This document shows, in pieces, positions 54,064-62,740 of a stretch of DNA of 64,000 nt. Location: the NCBI RefSeq assembly GCF_002532045.1, contig NZ_NWTG01000005.1, positions 310,001 through 374,000 on the forward strand. Direction: 5' to 3'. Positions within the stretch are counted from its first letter, which is position 1. Each line of letters begins with the position of its first letter. This DNA is from Bradyrhizobium sp. C9 (lineage in GTDB: Bacteria > Pseudomonadota > Alphaproteobacteria > Rhizobiales > Xanthobacteraceae). A program made the translations under genes and the position numbers. The notes under the pieces were generated by a model. That model saw only the letters and a list, made by a program, of their open reading frames with translations. It searched no databases and was not told where the DNA came from.

Positions 54064-55215
54064 ATGCGGCAGAAGACCCTGGGCTTACTCGCACTTGTCG
54101 CCGGCGTCTTCGCAGCACCGGCTGCGCAGGCCGACATCACGATCGGCTTCGTCACCTCGCTGAGCGGCAACGGCGCGTCGATCGGCATCCCCTATGGGCG
54201 CGGCATCAATGCAGCCTATGAATACAAGAAGACGATCAACGGCGAGACCATCCGCCTGATCCAGCTCGACGATGGTTCCGATCCGTCGGCCGCGACGCGC
54301 AACGCGCGCAAGCTCGTGGAAGAAGAAAAGGTCGATTTGCTGATCGGCACCGCGACGACCCCTTCGACCATCGCCATGGCGGCCGTCGCCAGCGAATTGA
54401 AGGTACCGATGATCTCGATCTCGCCGGTCGGCAAGCTTCCGGACTCGCCGGAGCAATGGGTCGTCGCCGTGCCGCAGCCGGCGTCGCTGCTCGTCAAGAT
54501 CGTCGCCGACCGGATGAAGCGCGACGGCATGAAGAACATCGGCTATATCGGCTTTTCCGATGCGTGGGGCGACCTCGTCTATAACGGAGCCAAGGCCGCC
54601 GAGCCCACCGACGACATCAAGATCCAGACCAACGAGCGCTATGCCCGCACCGATACCTCGGTGACCGCGCAGATCCTCAAGGTCATGGCTGCACGTCCCG
54701 ACGCGGTGCTGATCGGCGGCTCCGGCACGCAAGGCGCGCTGCCGCTCATCACGCTGTCCGAGCGTGGCTTCAAGGGCAACACCTACGGCACCGTAGCGCT
54801 GGTCAATCCGGACTTCGTCACGGTCGGCGGCAAGGCCGCCGAGGGCATTCAGGTCTCCGCCGGCCCGGTGATCGTGGCCGAGCAGCTTCCGGACGACCAC
54901 TTTGCCAAGAAGATCGCGCTCGATTTCCGCGCGGTGTACCAGAAGACCCACAACATTCCGACCACCGATGGGTTCTCCGCCTACTCCTTCGATGCCTGGC
55001 TGATCTTTGCCAACGCCGCCGAGCGGGCGCTGAAGTCCGCGAAGCCTGGAACGAACGAATTCCGCACCGCGCTGCGCGACGCCATCCTCAGCACCAAGGA
55101 ACTGCCCGGCGTGCATGCCGTCTACAACTTCAAGCCCGGTGCGGTCACCGGCGTCGACGAGCGCTCGCTGGTGGTGGTCCGCCTGACCGGTGGCGTCTGG
55201 AAGTACGCGCCATAG
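54064..55215 (+). CDS. Liv-type ABC transporter substrate-binding protein
   Basis: A 383-residue periplasmic receptor, signal peptide ending AAPAAQAD, mature start ITIGFVTSLSGNGASIGIPY. It is a clear paralogue of the receptor at 48.1-49.2 kb. The ATG at 54064 was chosen because it gives a correct signal peptide. It is the first gene of a four-gene importer operon with a LivH permease, a fused LivM-LivG and a LivF. The neighbouring ring-cleavage genes make an aromatic acid a reasonable ligand. Confidence 0.91.
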   Translation: MRQKTLGLLALVAGVFAAPAAQADITIGFVTSLSGNGASIGIPYGRGINAAYEYKKTINGETIRLIQLDDGSDPSAATRNARKLVEEEKVDLLIGTATTPSTIAMAAVASELKVPMISISPVGKLPDSPEQWVVAVPQPASLLVKIVADRMKRDGMKNIGYIGFSDAWGDLVYNGAKAAEPTDDIKIQTNERYARTDTSVTAQILKVMAARPDAVLIGGSGTQGALPLITLSERGFKGNTYGTVALVNPDFVTVGGKAAEGIQVSAGPVIVAEQLPDDHFAKKIALDFRAVYQKTHNIPTTDGFSAYSFDAWLIFANAAERALKSAKPGTNEFRTALRDAILSTKELPGVHAVYNFKPGAVTGVDERSLVVVRLTGGVWKYAP

Positions 55216-55257
55216 ATGGAAGATGGCCGGCGGTCAGAACGGGGGAACGGCGTCTCA

Positions 55258-56301
55258 ATGACGAGCGACATCGCGGCCATCCTTGCGATCGACGGGATCG
55301 CCACCGGCGCGGTCTACGCGCTGGTGGCGATCGGAACCGTGCTCATCTTCACGGTGACGCGGGTCATCTTCATTCCGTTCGGCGACATCGCCGCTTTCAC
55401 CGCGCTGACGCTTGCGGCGCTCGATGCCAAGCGGTTTCCGGGGACCGGCGCACTGGTCGTGGTGCTGGCGTGCCTTGCGACCCTGATCGAGATCATTTCG
55501 CTCGTTCGCAACGGCGATGCTCGACTCTTGCCGCGCGCGCTTCTGTTCTATCTCGTCCTTCCGCTGGTCGTCGTCGGCATCGCCTGGTTCACCATGCGCA
55601 TGGACCCGCCGCTCGCGGTACGGCTCGTGCTCGCGCTGATGCTGATCACGCCGATCGCTCCTCTGCTTGACCGGATCGTCTTCCGTCCGATCGCCGACGG
55701 CACGGTGCTGCTGCTGCTGACGGTCTCCGTGGCACTGCATTTCGCGCTGGTCGGTCTCGGCCTGCTGTTCTTCGGCCCCGAGGGCGTCCGGACCGAACCG
55801 CTGACGTCGTTCTCGACGGAGTTCGCCGGCGTGCTGATCTCGGGCCAGACCATGCTGATCGTGCTCGCAGCGCTGGTCTTCAGCGGGCTTCTCTATCTCT
55901 TCTTCGACTTCACGCTGGTCGGCAAATCGCTCCGCGCCACCGCGGTGAACCGGACCGGCTCGCGGCTGATGGGAATCCGGCCGGCGCGGGCCGGCACCAT
56001 CGCCTACCTGCTGGGCTCGCTGATGGCCGGCGTATCCGGCATACTGATCGCGCCTGTCAATACCGTGTTCTACGATTCCGGCTTCCTGATCGGGCTTAAG
56101 GCATTCGTCGGCGCCATCGTCGGCGGCATGACCAGCTATCCCGGCGCCGCTATCGGCGCGGTCGGGGTCGGCATCCTCGAAAGCTTCGCATCCTTCCAGA
56201 GCAGTGCCTTGAAGGACGTGATCGTGTTCTCGCTGCTGATCCCGATCCTGATCTGGCGATCGCTCGCCTCGCTGCATTCCGAGGAGGAGATCGAGGAATG
56301 A
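55258..56301 (+). CDS. livH: Liv-type ABC transporter permease (LivH class)
   Basis: A 347-residue permease, longer than a normal LivH (about 290) because of an insertion of extra hydrophobic segments around residues 70-135. The core motif, AIDGIATGAVYALVAIGTVL with FGDIAAF, is near the N-terminus, and the C-terminal half has SLMAGVSGILIAPVNTVFYD. The ATG at 55258 has GGGGGAA upstream. Its stop overlaps the next start (ATGA). Confidence 0.9.
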   Translation: MTSDIAAILAIDGIATGAVYALVAIGTVLIFTVTRVIFIPFGDIAAFTALTLAALDAKRFPGTGALVVVLACLATLIEIISLVRNGDARLLPRALLFYLVLPLVVVGIAWFTMRMDPPLAVRLVLALMLITPIAPLLDRIVFRPIADGTVLLLLTVSVALHFALVGLGLLFFGPEGVRTEPLTSFSTEFAGVLISGQTMLIVLAALVFSGLLYLFFDFTLVGKSLRATAVNRTGSRLMGIRPARAGTIAYLLGSLMAGVSGILIAPVNTVFYDSGFLIGLKAFVGAIVGGMTSYPGAAIGAVGVGILESFASFQSSALKDVIVFSLLIPILIWRSLASLHSEEEIEE

Positions 56302-58067
56302 CGCGCCTTCATGTGCAGCTCGCAGCAGTCGCAGCACTGGCGTGCGTCGCGCTCGCGCCGCTCGTGCTGAGCCCGTTCAGCGTCACCTTGATGAACTATA
56401 TCGGCATCTATTCGCTGGTCGCCATCGGCCTTGCGCTCCTCACCGGCGTCGGCGGCATCGTGTCGTTCGGACAGGCCGCATTCGTCGGCATCGCGGCCTA
56501 TGCGACGGCGTGGGTCTCCGCGTTGAACGGGCAATCGCCCTGGCTCGGCCTGCTGTTCGGGGTGGCGCTGACCTGCGGCGTCGCGGCCATCCTCGGCGTC
56601 GTCACCCTGCGCCTGCAGGGCCATTTCCTCTCGCTCTCGACCGTCGCATGGGGCCTTGCGATCGGCTTCCTGTTCGGCAACGTCGAGGGGCTCGGCCGCT
56701 TCAACGGCATCTCGTCGATCCCGCCGATCAGTGTTGGCTCGTTCGCGCTCGTCTCCAGCGCGCAGATCTATTATCTGATCTGGAGCATCGTCGCCCTGGT
56801 GCTCCTGCTCGGCTACAATCTCTTGGACTCGCGGCTCGGCCGCGCCATGCGGGCGCTGCGCGGCGGCAATACGCTGGTCGAGAGCCTCGGCATCAACGCC
56901 TTCCGGATCAAGCTCGTGACCTTCGTGATCGCGGCATTCCTGGCCTCGCTCTCCGGATGGCTTTACGCGCATATGAGCCGCTTCATCAGCCCGGGTCCGT
57001 TCGATGCCAGCATGGGCATCGAATATCTGATGATGACGATGGTCGGCGGCGCCGGCAGCCTGCTCGGCGGTGTCGTCGGCGCCGCCATCGTGACCCTGCT
57101 CAAGAACAGCGTGCAGGATTATCTGCCGCTGATCGCCAAGGGCGCATCCGGGCAGCTCGAGATCGTCGCCTTCTCCGCGCTGTTCATCCTGTTCCTGCAA
57201 TGGGCGCGGCAGGGCATCGTCCCTTCGATTGCGCGCTACCTGCCGAAGACCGGGCGTGAGCGGCCGCAGCCGGCGCCGCCGCTGCCGCGCCGGCCGCAAC
57301 CGGGGCCGGGCGAGCTGCTGCTGAAGGTCGACGGCGCCGAGCGCCGGTTCGGCGGCCTCGTCGCAGTCAACAATGTCAGCTTCGAGGTGAGGTCGGGCGA
57401 GATTGTTGCGGTGATCGGTCCGAACGGCGCCGGCAAGAGCACGATGTTCAACTGCCTGACCGGCGCGCTGCGGGTCAACAAGGGCGAAATCGTCTTTGCG
57501 GGACGCATGATCACGCGCGATCCGCAATCCCGCATCGCGAAGGCCGGCGTCGCCCGGACCTTCCAGCATGTCAAGCTGCGGCCGCGCATGAGCCTGCTGG
57601 AGAACGTCATGCTCGGCACCTACAGCCGAACCCGCAGCGGTCTGTTCGCCGGCGCCTTTCGCCTCAATCAGCGCGAGGAAGCCAGCGCCCGGCACGAGGC
57701 GCTGATGCAGCTCGAGCGCGTCGGGCTCGGCGACAAGCCGTTCGAGCTCGCCGGCAATCTTCCGCTCGGCAACCAGCGCATCCTGGAGATCGCACGCGCG
57801 CTCGCCGCGGATCCTGCCCTGCTGGTGCTGGATGAGCCGGCTGCGGGCCTGCGCCGCCAGGAAAAGCTCAGACTGGCGGAGCTGCTGCGCTCACTGAGGG
57901 CGGATCACCTGACCATCCTCATCGTCGAGCACGACATGGAGTTCGTGATGTCGCTGGTCGACCGCATCGTGGTGCTCGATTTCGGCTCCAAACTCTGCGA
58001 GGGCGTCCCGAGCGCGATCCGCAGCGACGAGCGGGTGCAAGAGGCCTATCTCGGAGGCGTCGCGTGA
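56298..58067 (+). CDS. Fused Liv permease-ATPase (LivM-LivG)
   Basis: A 589-residue fusion. Residues 1 to about 305 are a LivM permease with about nine membrane segments and the loop RALRGGNTLVESLGINAFRI near 190. A proline-rich linker (about 310-335) follows, then an ATPase from about 338 with Walker A GPNGAGKS near 374, Walker B LLVLDEPAAGL near 512 and the EHD switch near 544. The signature is degenerate (LPLGNQR). The protein ends RVQEAYLGGVA, the LivG tail. LivM-LivG fusions make stoichiometry fixed at one to one. Confidence 0.93.
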   Translation: MTRLHVQLAAVAALACVALAPLVLSPFSVTLMNYIGIYSLVAIGLALLTGVGGIVSFGQAAFVGIAAYATAWVSALNGQSPWLGLLFGVALTCGVAAILGVVTLRLQGHFLSLSTVAWGLAIGFLFGNVEGLGRFNGISSIPPISVGSFALVSSAQIYYLIWSIVALVLLLGYNLLDSRLGRAMRALRGGNTLVESLGINAFRIKLVTFVIAAFLASLSGWLYAHMSRFISPGPFDASMGIEYLMMTMVGGAGSLLGGVVGAAIVTLLKNSVQDYLPLIAKGASGQLEIVAFSALFILFLQWARQGIVPSIARYLPKTGRERPQPAPPLPRRPQPGPGELLLKVDGAERRFGGLVAVNNVSFEVRSGEIVAVIGPNGAGKSTMFNCLTGALRVNKGEIVFAGRMITRDPQSRIAKAGVARTFQHVKLRPRMSLLENVMLGTYSRTRSGLFAGAFRLNQREEASARHEALMQLERVGLGDKPFELAGNLPLGNQRILEIARALAADPALLVLDEPAAGLRRQEKLRLAELLRSLRADHLTILIVEHDMEFVMSLVDRIVVLDFGSKLCEGVPSAIRSDERVQEAYLGGVA

Positions 58068-58777
58068 GCGAGATGTTCTCCATGACCGACGTCACCGTCT
58101 GCTACGACAACGTCGAGGCCGTGCGTAACGTCTCGCTGTCGGTCGACGAGGGCCAGATCGTCACCGTGATCGGCCCGAACGGCGCCGGCAAGACCACGCT
58201 GCTGATGGCCGCCATCGGGCTGCTCGGATCGCGTGGCCGCATGGCGTTCCGCGGCAGCGATCTCGGTAAGATGTCGGTCGAGGATCGCGTCGAGCGCAGG
58301 CTCTGCCTCGTTCCGGAGAAGCGCGAGCTGTTCTCCGACATGTCGGTCGCCGACAACCTTCTGCTCGGCTCCTACAGCCTGCGCGATCGCTCCGGCGTCC
58401 GAAAGACACTGGACGAGGTCTATGATCGCTTTCCGCGGCTAAGGGAACGGCAACGTCAGGCCGCAGGCACGCTGTCCGGCGGCGAGCGCCAGATGCTCGC
58501 GCTGGGGCGCGCGCTGATGGCCAAGCCCGCACTGCTGATGCTCGACGAGCCCAGCCTCGGCCTGGCGCCGCTGATCGTGCGCGAGATCTTTCGCACCATC
58601 GCGTCCTTGCGCGACCTCGGCGTGTCCATCCTGCTGGTCGAGCAGAATGCCCGCGCCGCGCTCGAAACCGCCGACTATGGCTACGTGCTGGAGACCGGCG
58701 AGATCGTACAGTCCGGTCCTGCCAAGGATCTCATCCACGATCCCCGGCTGATCACGGCCTATCTCGGCGGCCACTGA
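58064..58777 (+). CDS. livF: Liv-type ABC transporter ATPase (LivF class)
   Basis: A 237-residue ATPase with Walker A GPNGAGKTT near residue 37, the LivF-type PEKRELFSDMSVADNL near 85, signature LSGGERQM near 142, Walker B LLMLDEPSLGLAP near 160 and the EQNARAAL segment near 195. It starts at a GTG overlapping the stop of the LivM-LivG fusion (GTGA). It completes the importer: receptor, LivH, LivM-G, LivF. The 168 bases to the convergent EthD-like gene hold nothing evident. Confidence 0.93.
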   Translation: MSEMFSMTDVTVCYDNVEAVRNVSLSVDEGQIVTVIGPNGAGKTTLLMAAIGLLGSRGRMAFRGSDLGKMSVEDRVERRLCLVPEKRELFSDMSVADNLLLGSYSLRDRSGVRKTLDEVYDRFPRLRERQRQAAGTLSGGERQMLALGRALMAKPALLMLDEPSLGLAPLIVREIFRTIASLRDLGVSILLVEQNARAALETADYGYVLETGEIVQSGPAKDLIHDPRLITAYLGGH

Positions 58778-58945
58778 AGTCGGTTTGGCGCGGTCCCGGC
58801 GAGCCGCACGACCAAAAACATCGAAAACAACCCCATGCACAGTAGCCGGCCGTAACAATATCAATGGCTTGTCGGCTGGGCGCGGCGCCTGCTGATTTTC
58901 CGAATCAACACTTGCATCGTCGGGCAACTCAGCGGCACAATGACA

Positions 58946-59677
58946 TCATCGCGGCGTTCCGCTCTCGCCCATCTCCTTGCCTGGCACAATCCTCGTCAGC
59001 ATCGGGAAATGTTTGTTGCCGCCCGCGAACGGCGGAAACCGGACGAAGTCCGCGCGCATGCGCTTGATCACGTCGGAGCTCAGCGCGCGCGCGAGGGCTT
59101 GCGGGCTGTCAAACATAAGCCTGTTGCGCTGCATGTAGTCGACGCGCCGCGACGGCAGCCGGTCGACCCAATCGATCCGCGTGTAGATCTCGATCTGGCG
59201 GACGCCAGGGAAGGTGCGCATGATCGAGGGATGATGCTCCAGGTAATGCAAATTCCAGGCATTCATGTCGTCGGCCGGCCCGGGATAATGCACGAGGTAG
59301 CTGCACGGCGTAACCGTGCCGTTCGCATGCGTGGCGTCGCCGACCGGGAAGGCGCGCGTCACCATCGCCTGATGCGTCACGTCCAATCCGGCAAGGCTCG
59401 GCAGTCCGCGGCCTTCCACGAGGCCTACGAGCACGCCGCCGCGATCCATCGCGGCCTCGCACGCAAACAGGTTCGGAAAACGCAGTTGCAGCGCAAGTAC
59501 CGGCCCTCGCCCGTCCGCCTTGTAGGGATGATCGACCGATTGCTCCAGCGGCGTGAACAGCAGGCCCTCGGCCATCCCCGGAACAGACCCCACCATGGCA
59601 GCCGCAGCCGCAAGATCGTCCGCGTGAATTCGTCGCTCGCCTTTCGGATCGGAGAACGTCATGAACAGCGAGATCAT
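58946..59677 (-). CDS. EthD-like dimeric alpha-beta barrel protein
   Basis: A 243-residue protein with two ferredoxin-like alpha-beta barrel halves. The second half carries HYLEHHPSIMRTFPGVRQIE near residue 145, resembling the EthD domain associated with monooxygenase and ring-cleavage operons. Members are small catalytic or accessory proteins without known cofactors. Its ATG overlaps the thioesterase stop (ATGA). It is the last gene of the gentisate-type operon. Confidence 0.75.
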   Translation of the reverse strand: MISLFMTFSDPKGERRIHADDLAAAAAMVGSVPGMAEGLLFTPLEQSVDHPYKADGRGPVLALQLRFPNLFACEAAMDRGGVLVGLVEGRGLPSLAGLDVTHQAMVTRAFPVGDATHANGTVTPCSYLVHYPGPADDMNAWNLHYLEHHPSIMRTFPGVRQIEIYTRIDWVDRLPSRRVDYMQRNRLMFDSPQALARALSSDVIKRMRADFVRFPPFAGGNKHFPMLTRIVPGKEMGESGTPR

Positions 59678-60105
59678 GGTGCCGCTCTCTCCTCGCCGGC
59701 TTGCAGATGCGACAGCAGAGCAGCACGAACGTCATCGGGCCATGGAATCGCGTGATGATCGATCAGCGATGTCGCGGCAAGGATCTGCCGCGCCCGCCAG
59801 CGCTCGCCATCTGCAGCCGTCACGACATGCGCCAGATGGAGCGAGGCGCGGCCGACCTTGACGATGCGGAGGCTGAACGTCAGACGGTCGCCGAACTTCG
59901 ACGGCCGCGAAAAGTCGCAGGCCAGATGCACCGTCGGCGTCCCGATCCTGCGGACCGTGATCAGCTCCGGCCAGGAAAATCCGATCGTGGCCCAGAACTC
60001 CTCGACCACGCCGTTGAGGATATTCAGATAGGACGGGAAATAGGCGATCCCCGATGGATCGCAGTCCCCGAACCTCAGCGCGCGATCGAACGAGAACGAG
60101 GTCAT
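59674..60105 (-). CDS. 4-hydroxybenzoyl-CoA thioesterase-like hot-dog protein
   Basis: A 143-residue hot-dog-fold thioesterase. The active-site segment FGDCDPSGIAYFPSYL at residues 12-27 has the catalytic aspartate of the 4-hydroxybenzoyl-CoA thioesterase group. In this operon it may release an aromatic acid such as gentisate or salicylate from its CoA ester before ring cleavage. The ATG at 60105 shares one base with the upstream TGA. Confidence 0.9.
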   Translation of the reverse strand: MTSFSFDRALRFGDCDPSGIAYFPSYLNILNGVVEEFWATIGFSWPELITVRRIGTPTVHLACDFSRPSKFGDRLTFSLRIVKVGRASLHLAHVVTAADGERWRARQILAATSLIDHHAIPWPDDVRAALLSHLQAGEERAAP

Positions 60106-61013
60106 CAGATCGCAACGACGGGATGCCGGATGACGCCGACGCCGTCGACGCCGGCCTCGACCACATCGCCGGGCCACAGCCATTCCTGCGGGCTCATGCC
60201 GGCGCCGACGCCTTCGGGCGTTCCGGTCGCGATGATGTCGCCCGGCTCGAGCGTCATGCCGGACGAGATGTCAGCGATCAGGGCCGGAATATCGAAAATC
60301 ATGTATTTGGTGTTGGAGTCCTGCTTCATGACGCCGTTCTTGGTCAGCCAGAGCCTGAGGTCATGCGGATCGGGAATCTCATCCGCAGTCACGATGCAGG
60401 GGCCGAACGGCGCGTAAGTGTCCATACCCTTGGAGAAGATCCACTGTCCGGCACGGCGATTGTCGCGTGCGGAAATGTCGATCATCACGGAATAGCCGAA
60501 GACGTGATCCATCGCCTTCTCGACCGGGATTCGCGTCGCGGTCTTGCCGATGATGACGGCGAGCTCGACCTCCCAGTCGAGCTGCCGAGTGATGCTGGCA
60601 TTGTGCTGGATCGCGGCTCCCGGCCCGATCACGGCAGTCGGCGGCTTGGAGAACACCACCGGCTGCTTCGGCAGATCCTTGTCGGTGTCGAGGCTCTTGG
60701 CGGATTCCGCGACATGCGCGCGGTAGTTCAGCCCGATGCCGAAGATGTTCTTCCGTGGGCGCGGGATCGGTGCTTGCAACTTCACATCTTCGATCGGAAC
60801 GGCGGCGCCGACCGGCAGCGCCCCGTTGGCGCTATCCAGGCATTCCTTCAGCGCCGGCAGCAGCGTGACGGCGTTATCGATCAACGAGAGCATGTCGCCC
60901 GGCCAGACCAGACCGCGTGACGCACCGAGGCGCTCGACATCGACAACCAAATCGTTGACGACAACCCCAAGCCGGGCGCCGCTGGAGCCCAAGGTGTAGG
61001 TGACAAGACGCAT
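60105..61013 (-). CDS. Fumarylacetoacetate hydrolase family protein
   Basis: A 302-residue FAH-family enzyme. The core fold starts at FGIGLNYRAHVAESA near residue 91; metal ligands are in WEVELAVIIGK near 147 and the aspartate of SVMIDISARD near 178. The C-terminal IATGTPEGVGAG is typical. Next to a gentisate-dioxygenase-like gene it probably hydrolyses fumarylpyruvate or maleylpyruvate. No maleylpyruvate isomerase gene is seen in the window, so direct hydrolysis of maleylpyruvate or an isomerase elsewhere is implied. Confidence 0.92.
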   Translation of the reverse strand: MRLVTYTLGSSGARLGVVVNDLVVDVERLGASRGLVWPGDMLSLIDNAVTLLPALKECLDSANGALPVGAAVPIEDVKLQAPIPRPRKNIFGIGLNYRAHVAESAKSLDTDKDLPKQPVVFSKPPTAVIGPGAAIQHNASITRQLDWEVELAVIIGKTATRIPVEKAMDHVFGYSVMIDISARDNRRAGQWIFSKGMDTYAPFGPCIVTADEIPDPHDLRLWLTKNGVMKQDSNTKYMIFDIPALIADISSGMTLEPGDIIATGTPEGVGAGMSPQEWLWPGDVVEAGVDGVGVIRHPVVAI

Positions 61014-61057
61014 GAGAGCTTGATCCGATTATTCGGGTTGAATTCTGCCGGGAAACG

Positions 61058-62164
61058 TCAGGCCGCGACCGGCTGATGGCCGGCATTGTCGCCATAGGCC
61101 TCTTCCCGGTAGAGACCGAGCCCTTCGATGACGGGCAGATCGTTGAAGCAGAACAGGCAGGCATCCTCGCTACCCGAAGCGTTGCCGTGCTCATGCCAGG
61201 CCCAGGAGGGAACGCAGAAAATGTCGCGTTCCTGCCACTCGAACCGCTTGCCGCCGATCACGGAGTAGCCGTGTCCCTTGGCGACCTGATAGACGAAGCT
61301 TCCGGTGTGGCGATGCGATTTGGTCTTTTCGCCCGGTCGCAGCATCTGCATGCTGGCGCCGATGGTCTGCATCACATGTCCGCCGGTGATCGGATTGACG
61401 TAATTCATGAGGATACCGTCATAAGGCGATCCGTCGGTGGCGGCGGCATACTTCCGCAACGACTCGTAGGTCGGCTCCCATTCATATTTGAACATCGGTG
61501 AATAGCCGTTCGACCATCGCGAGCCCGCCGGCCGAAGACCGGGATTGCCCCAGGTCTTGGTCATGTCGTCGACGGGATAGCCGGACTCCTCCTGCTGGAT
61601 CTTCGGGTGCACGACGAAGAAATTGGCTTCCAGCGCGTTGACGAGCGGAATGTCGAGCCCGTCCTGCCAGATGCAGACCGAGCCGTTTGCCTCGACGCCA
61701 TGCTCGTGCCAGGTGCCGTTCGGCGTCAGCACGAAATCGCGCGCGCCGAGCGTCATCTTGTGGCCATCGACAATGGTGTAGGCGCCCTCGCCTTCCATGA
61801 TGAAGCGCAGGGCGGAGGCCGAATGCGCATGGGCAGACGCCACTTCGCCCGGGTGCATCACCTGCAAGCCTGAATACAGCCAGCCGACCGCGGCCGACAC
61901 GTCGCGGCGACCGGGATTGTTGAGATAGATCACCCGCCGTCCTGCCTTCTCCGGCGAAACGAGTTCCACCGAGCGCAGCACGTGCTCACGCAGATCGCTG
62001 TAGCGCCAGAGCACCGGAACGGACGCCGACTGCGGCTGCCACGGCTCGATCTTGTTGGCGACCGTCCACAGCGCCGCCGCTTCGAACTTCTCGAGGTCCT
62101 TGTAATAGGCCTTGAGCGCCGGGGTATCCTCGACATTGGCCCGGCCGATGACGTTCTCGCTCAT
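61058..62164 (-). CDS. Gentisate 1,2-dioxygenase-like bicupin ring-cleavage enzyme
   Basis: A 368-residue bicupin. The first cupin has the iron motif HAHSASALRFIMEGEG near residue 112 and PNGTWHEHG near 150. The second has RHTGSFVYQVAKGHG near 287 and PSWAWHEHG near 325. This pattern and length fit gentisate 1,2-dioxygenase and the related salicylate and hydroxynaphthoate dioxygenases. The ATG at 62164 has GGAGG upstream. It heads the operon with FAH hydrolase, thioesterase and EthD-like genes. The exact ring substrate is uncertain. Confidence 0.9.
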   Translation of the reverse strand: MSENVIGRANVEDTPALKAYYKDLEKFEAAALWTVANKIEPWQPQSASVPVLWRYSDLREHVLRSVELVSPEKAGRRVIYLNNPGRRDVSAAVGWLYSGLQVMHPGEVASAHAHSASALRFIMEGEGAYTIVDGHKMTLGARDFVLTPNGTWHEHGVEANGSVCIWQDGLDIPLVNALEANFFVVHPKIQQEESGYPVDDMTKTWGNPGLRPAGSRWSNGYSPMFKYEWEPTYESLRKYAAATDGSPYDGILMNYVNPITGGHVMQTIGASMQMLRPGEKTKSHRHTGSFVYQVAKGHGYSVIGGKRFEWQERDIFCVPSWAWHEHGNASGSEDACLFCFNDLPVIEGLGLYREEAYGDNAGHQPVAA

Positions 62165-62740
62165 CCTGTCCTCCAAGTCTTATCTGATGACGCGCTGTCG
62201 CCACGCCCGTCGTCCTGGCGAAGGCCAGGACCCATAACCACCGCATGTGCTTGTAAAAGGGATCGTGGCCCCAGCCCGCTGGACAACGACCATTTGGGGT
62301 AATGGGTCCTGGCTTTCGCCAGGACGACGGTGAGGACGGTTCGCAATTCGTGGCGTCGGAAAATCGACTCCTGTCGCCACATCCAAAACTGTCGTCCTGG
62401 CGAAAGCCAGGACCCATAACCACCGCTTTTGATTGTGAAAGGGATCGTGGCCCCGGATCGCTCGACGATGACCATGCGGGGTAATGGGTCCTGGCTTTCG
62501 CCAGGACGACGGTGAGGACGGTTCGCAATTCGTGGCGTCGGAAAATCGACTCCTGTCGCCACGCCCACAGCTGTCGTCCTGGCGAAGGCCAGGACCCATA
62601 ACCACCGCATTCGATTGTGAAAGGGATCGTGGCCCCAGCCCGCTCGACAATGACCATTCGGGGTAATGGGTCCTGGCTTTCGCCAGGACGACGGTGAGGA
62701 CGGTTCGCAATTCGTGGCGTCGCTCGATCGACACGTCCCA
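62165..62740. repeat. Three tandem 182-bp units, each with a REPIN-like doublet
   Basis: The doublets occupy 62209-62328, 62391-62510 and 62573-62692, each 120 bp, separated by nearly identical 62-bp spacers. Each has 31-bp inverted arms (beginning GTCGTCCTGGCG and ending CCAGGACGAC, two mismatches in the first copy). Each arm itself contains the small palindrome CCTGGC/GCCAGG. The spacer between doublets (GGTGAGGACGG onward) is also repeated. This fits a REPIN amplified by tandem duplication. Reading frames through it give spurious peptides such as SSWRKPGPITT. Confidence 0.92.

Noticed and set aside
56136..57695. 519-codon minus-strand frame opposite the LivM-LivG fusion
   Set aside because: Charged, repetitive translation without motifs, antisense to membrane segments and Walker motifs.
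62209..62692. CRISPR array
   Set aside because: The repeat period is 182 bp with 62-bp spacers that are themselves identical, and the units are inverted doublets; this is not CRISPR-like.
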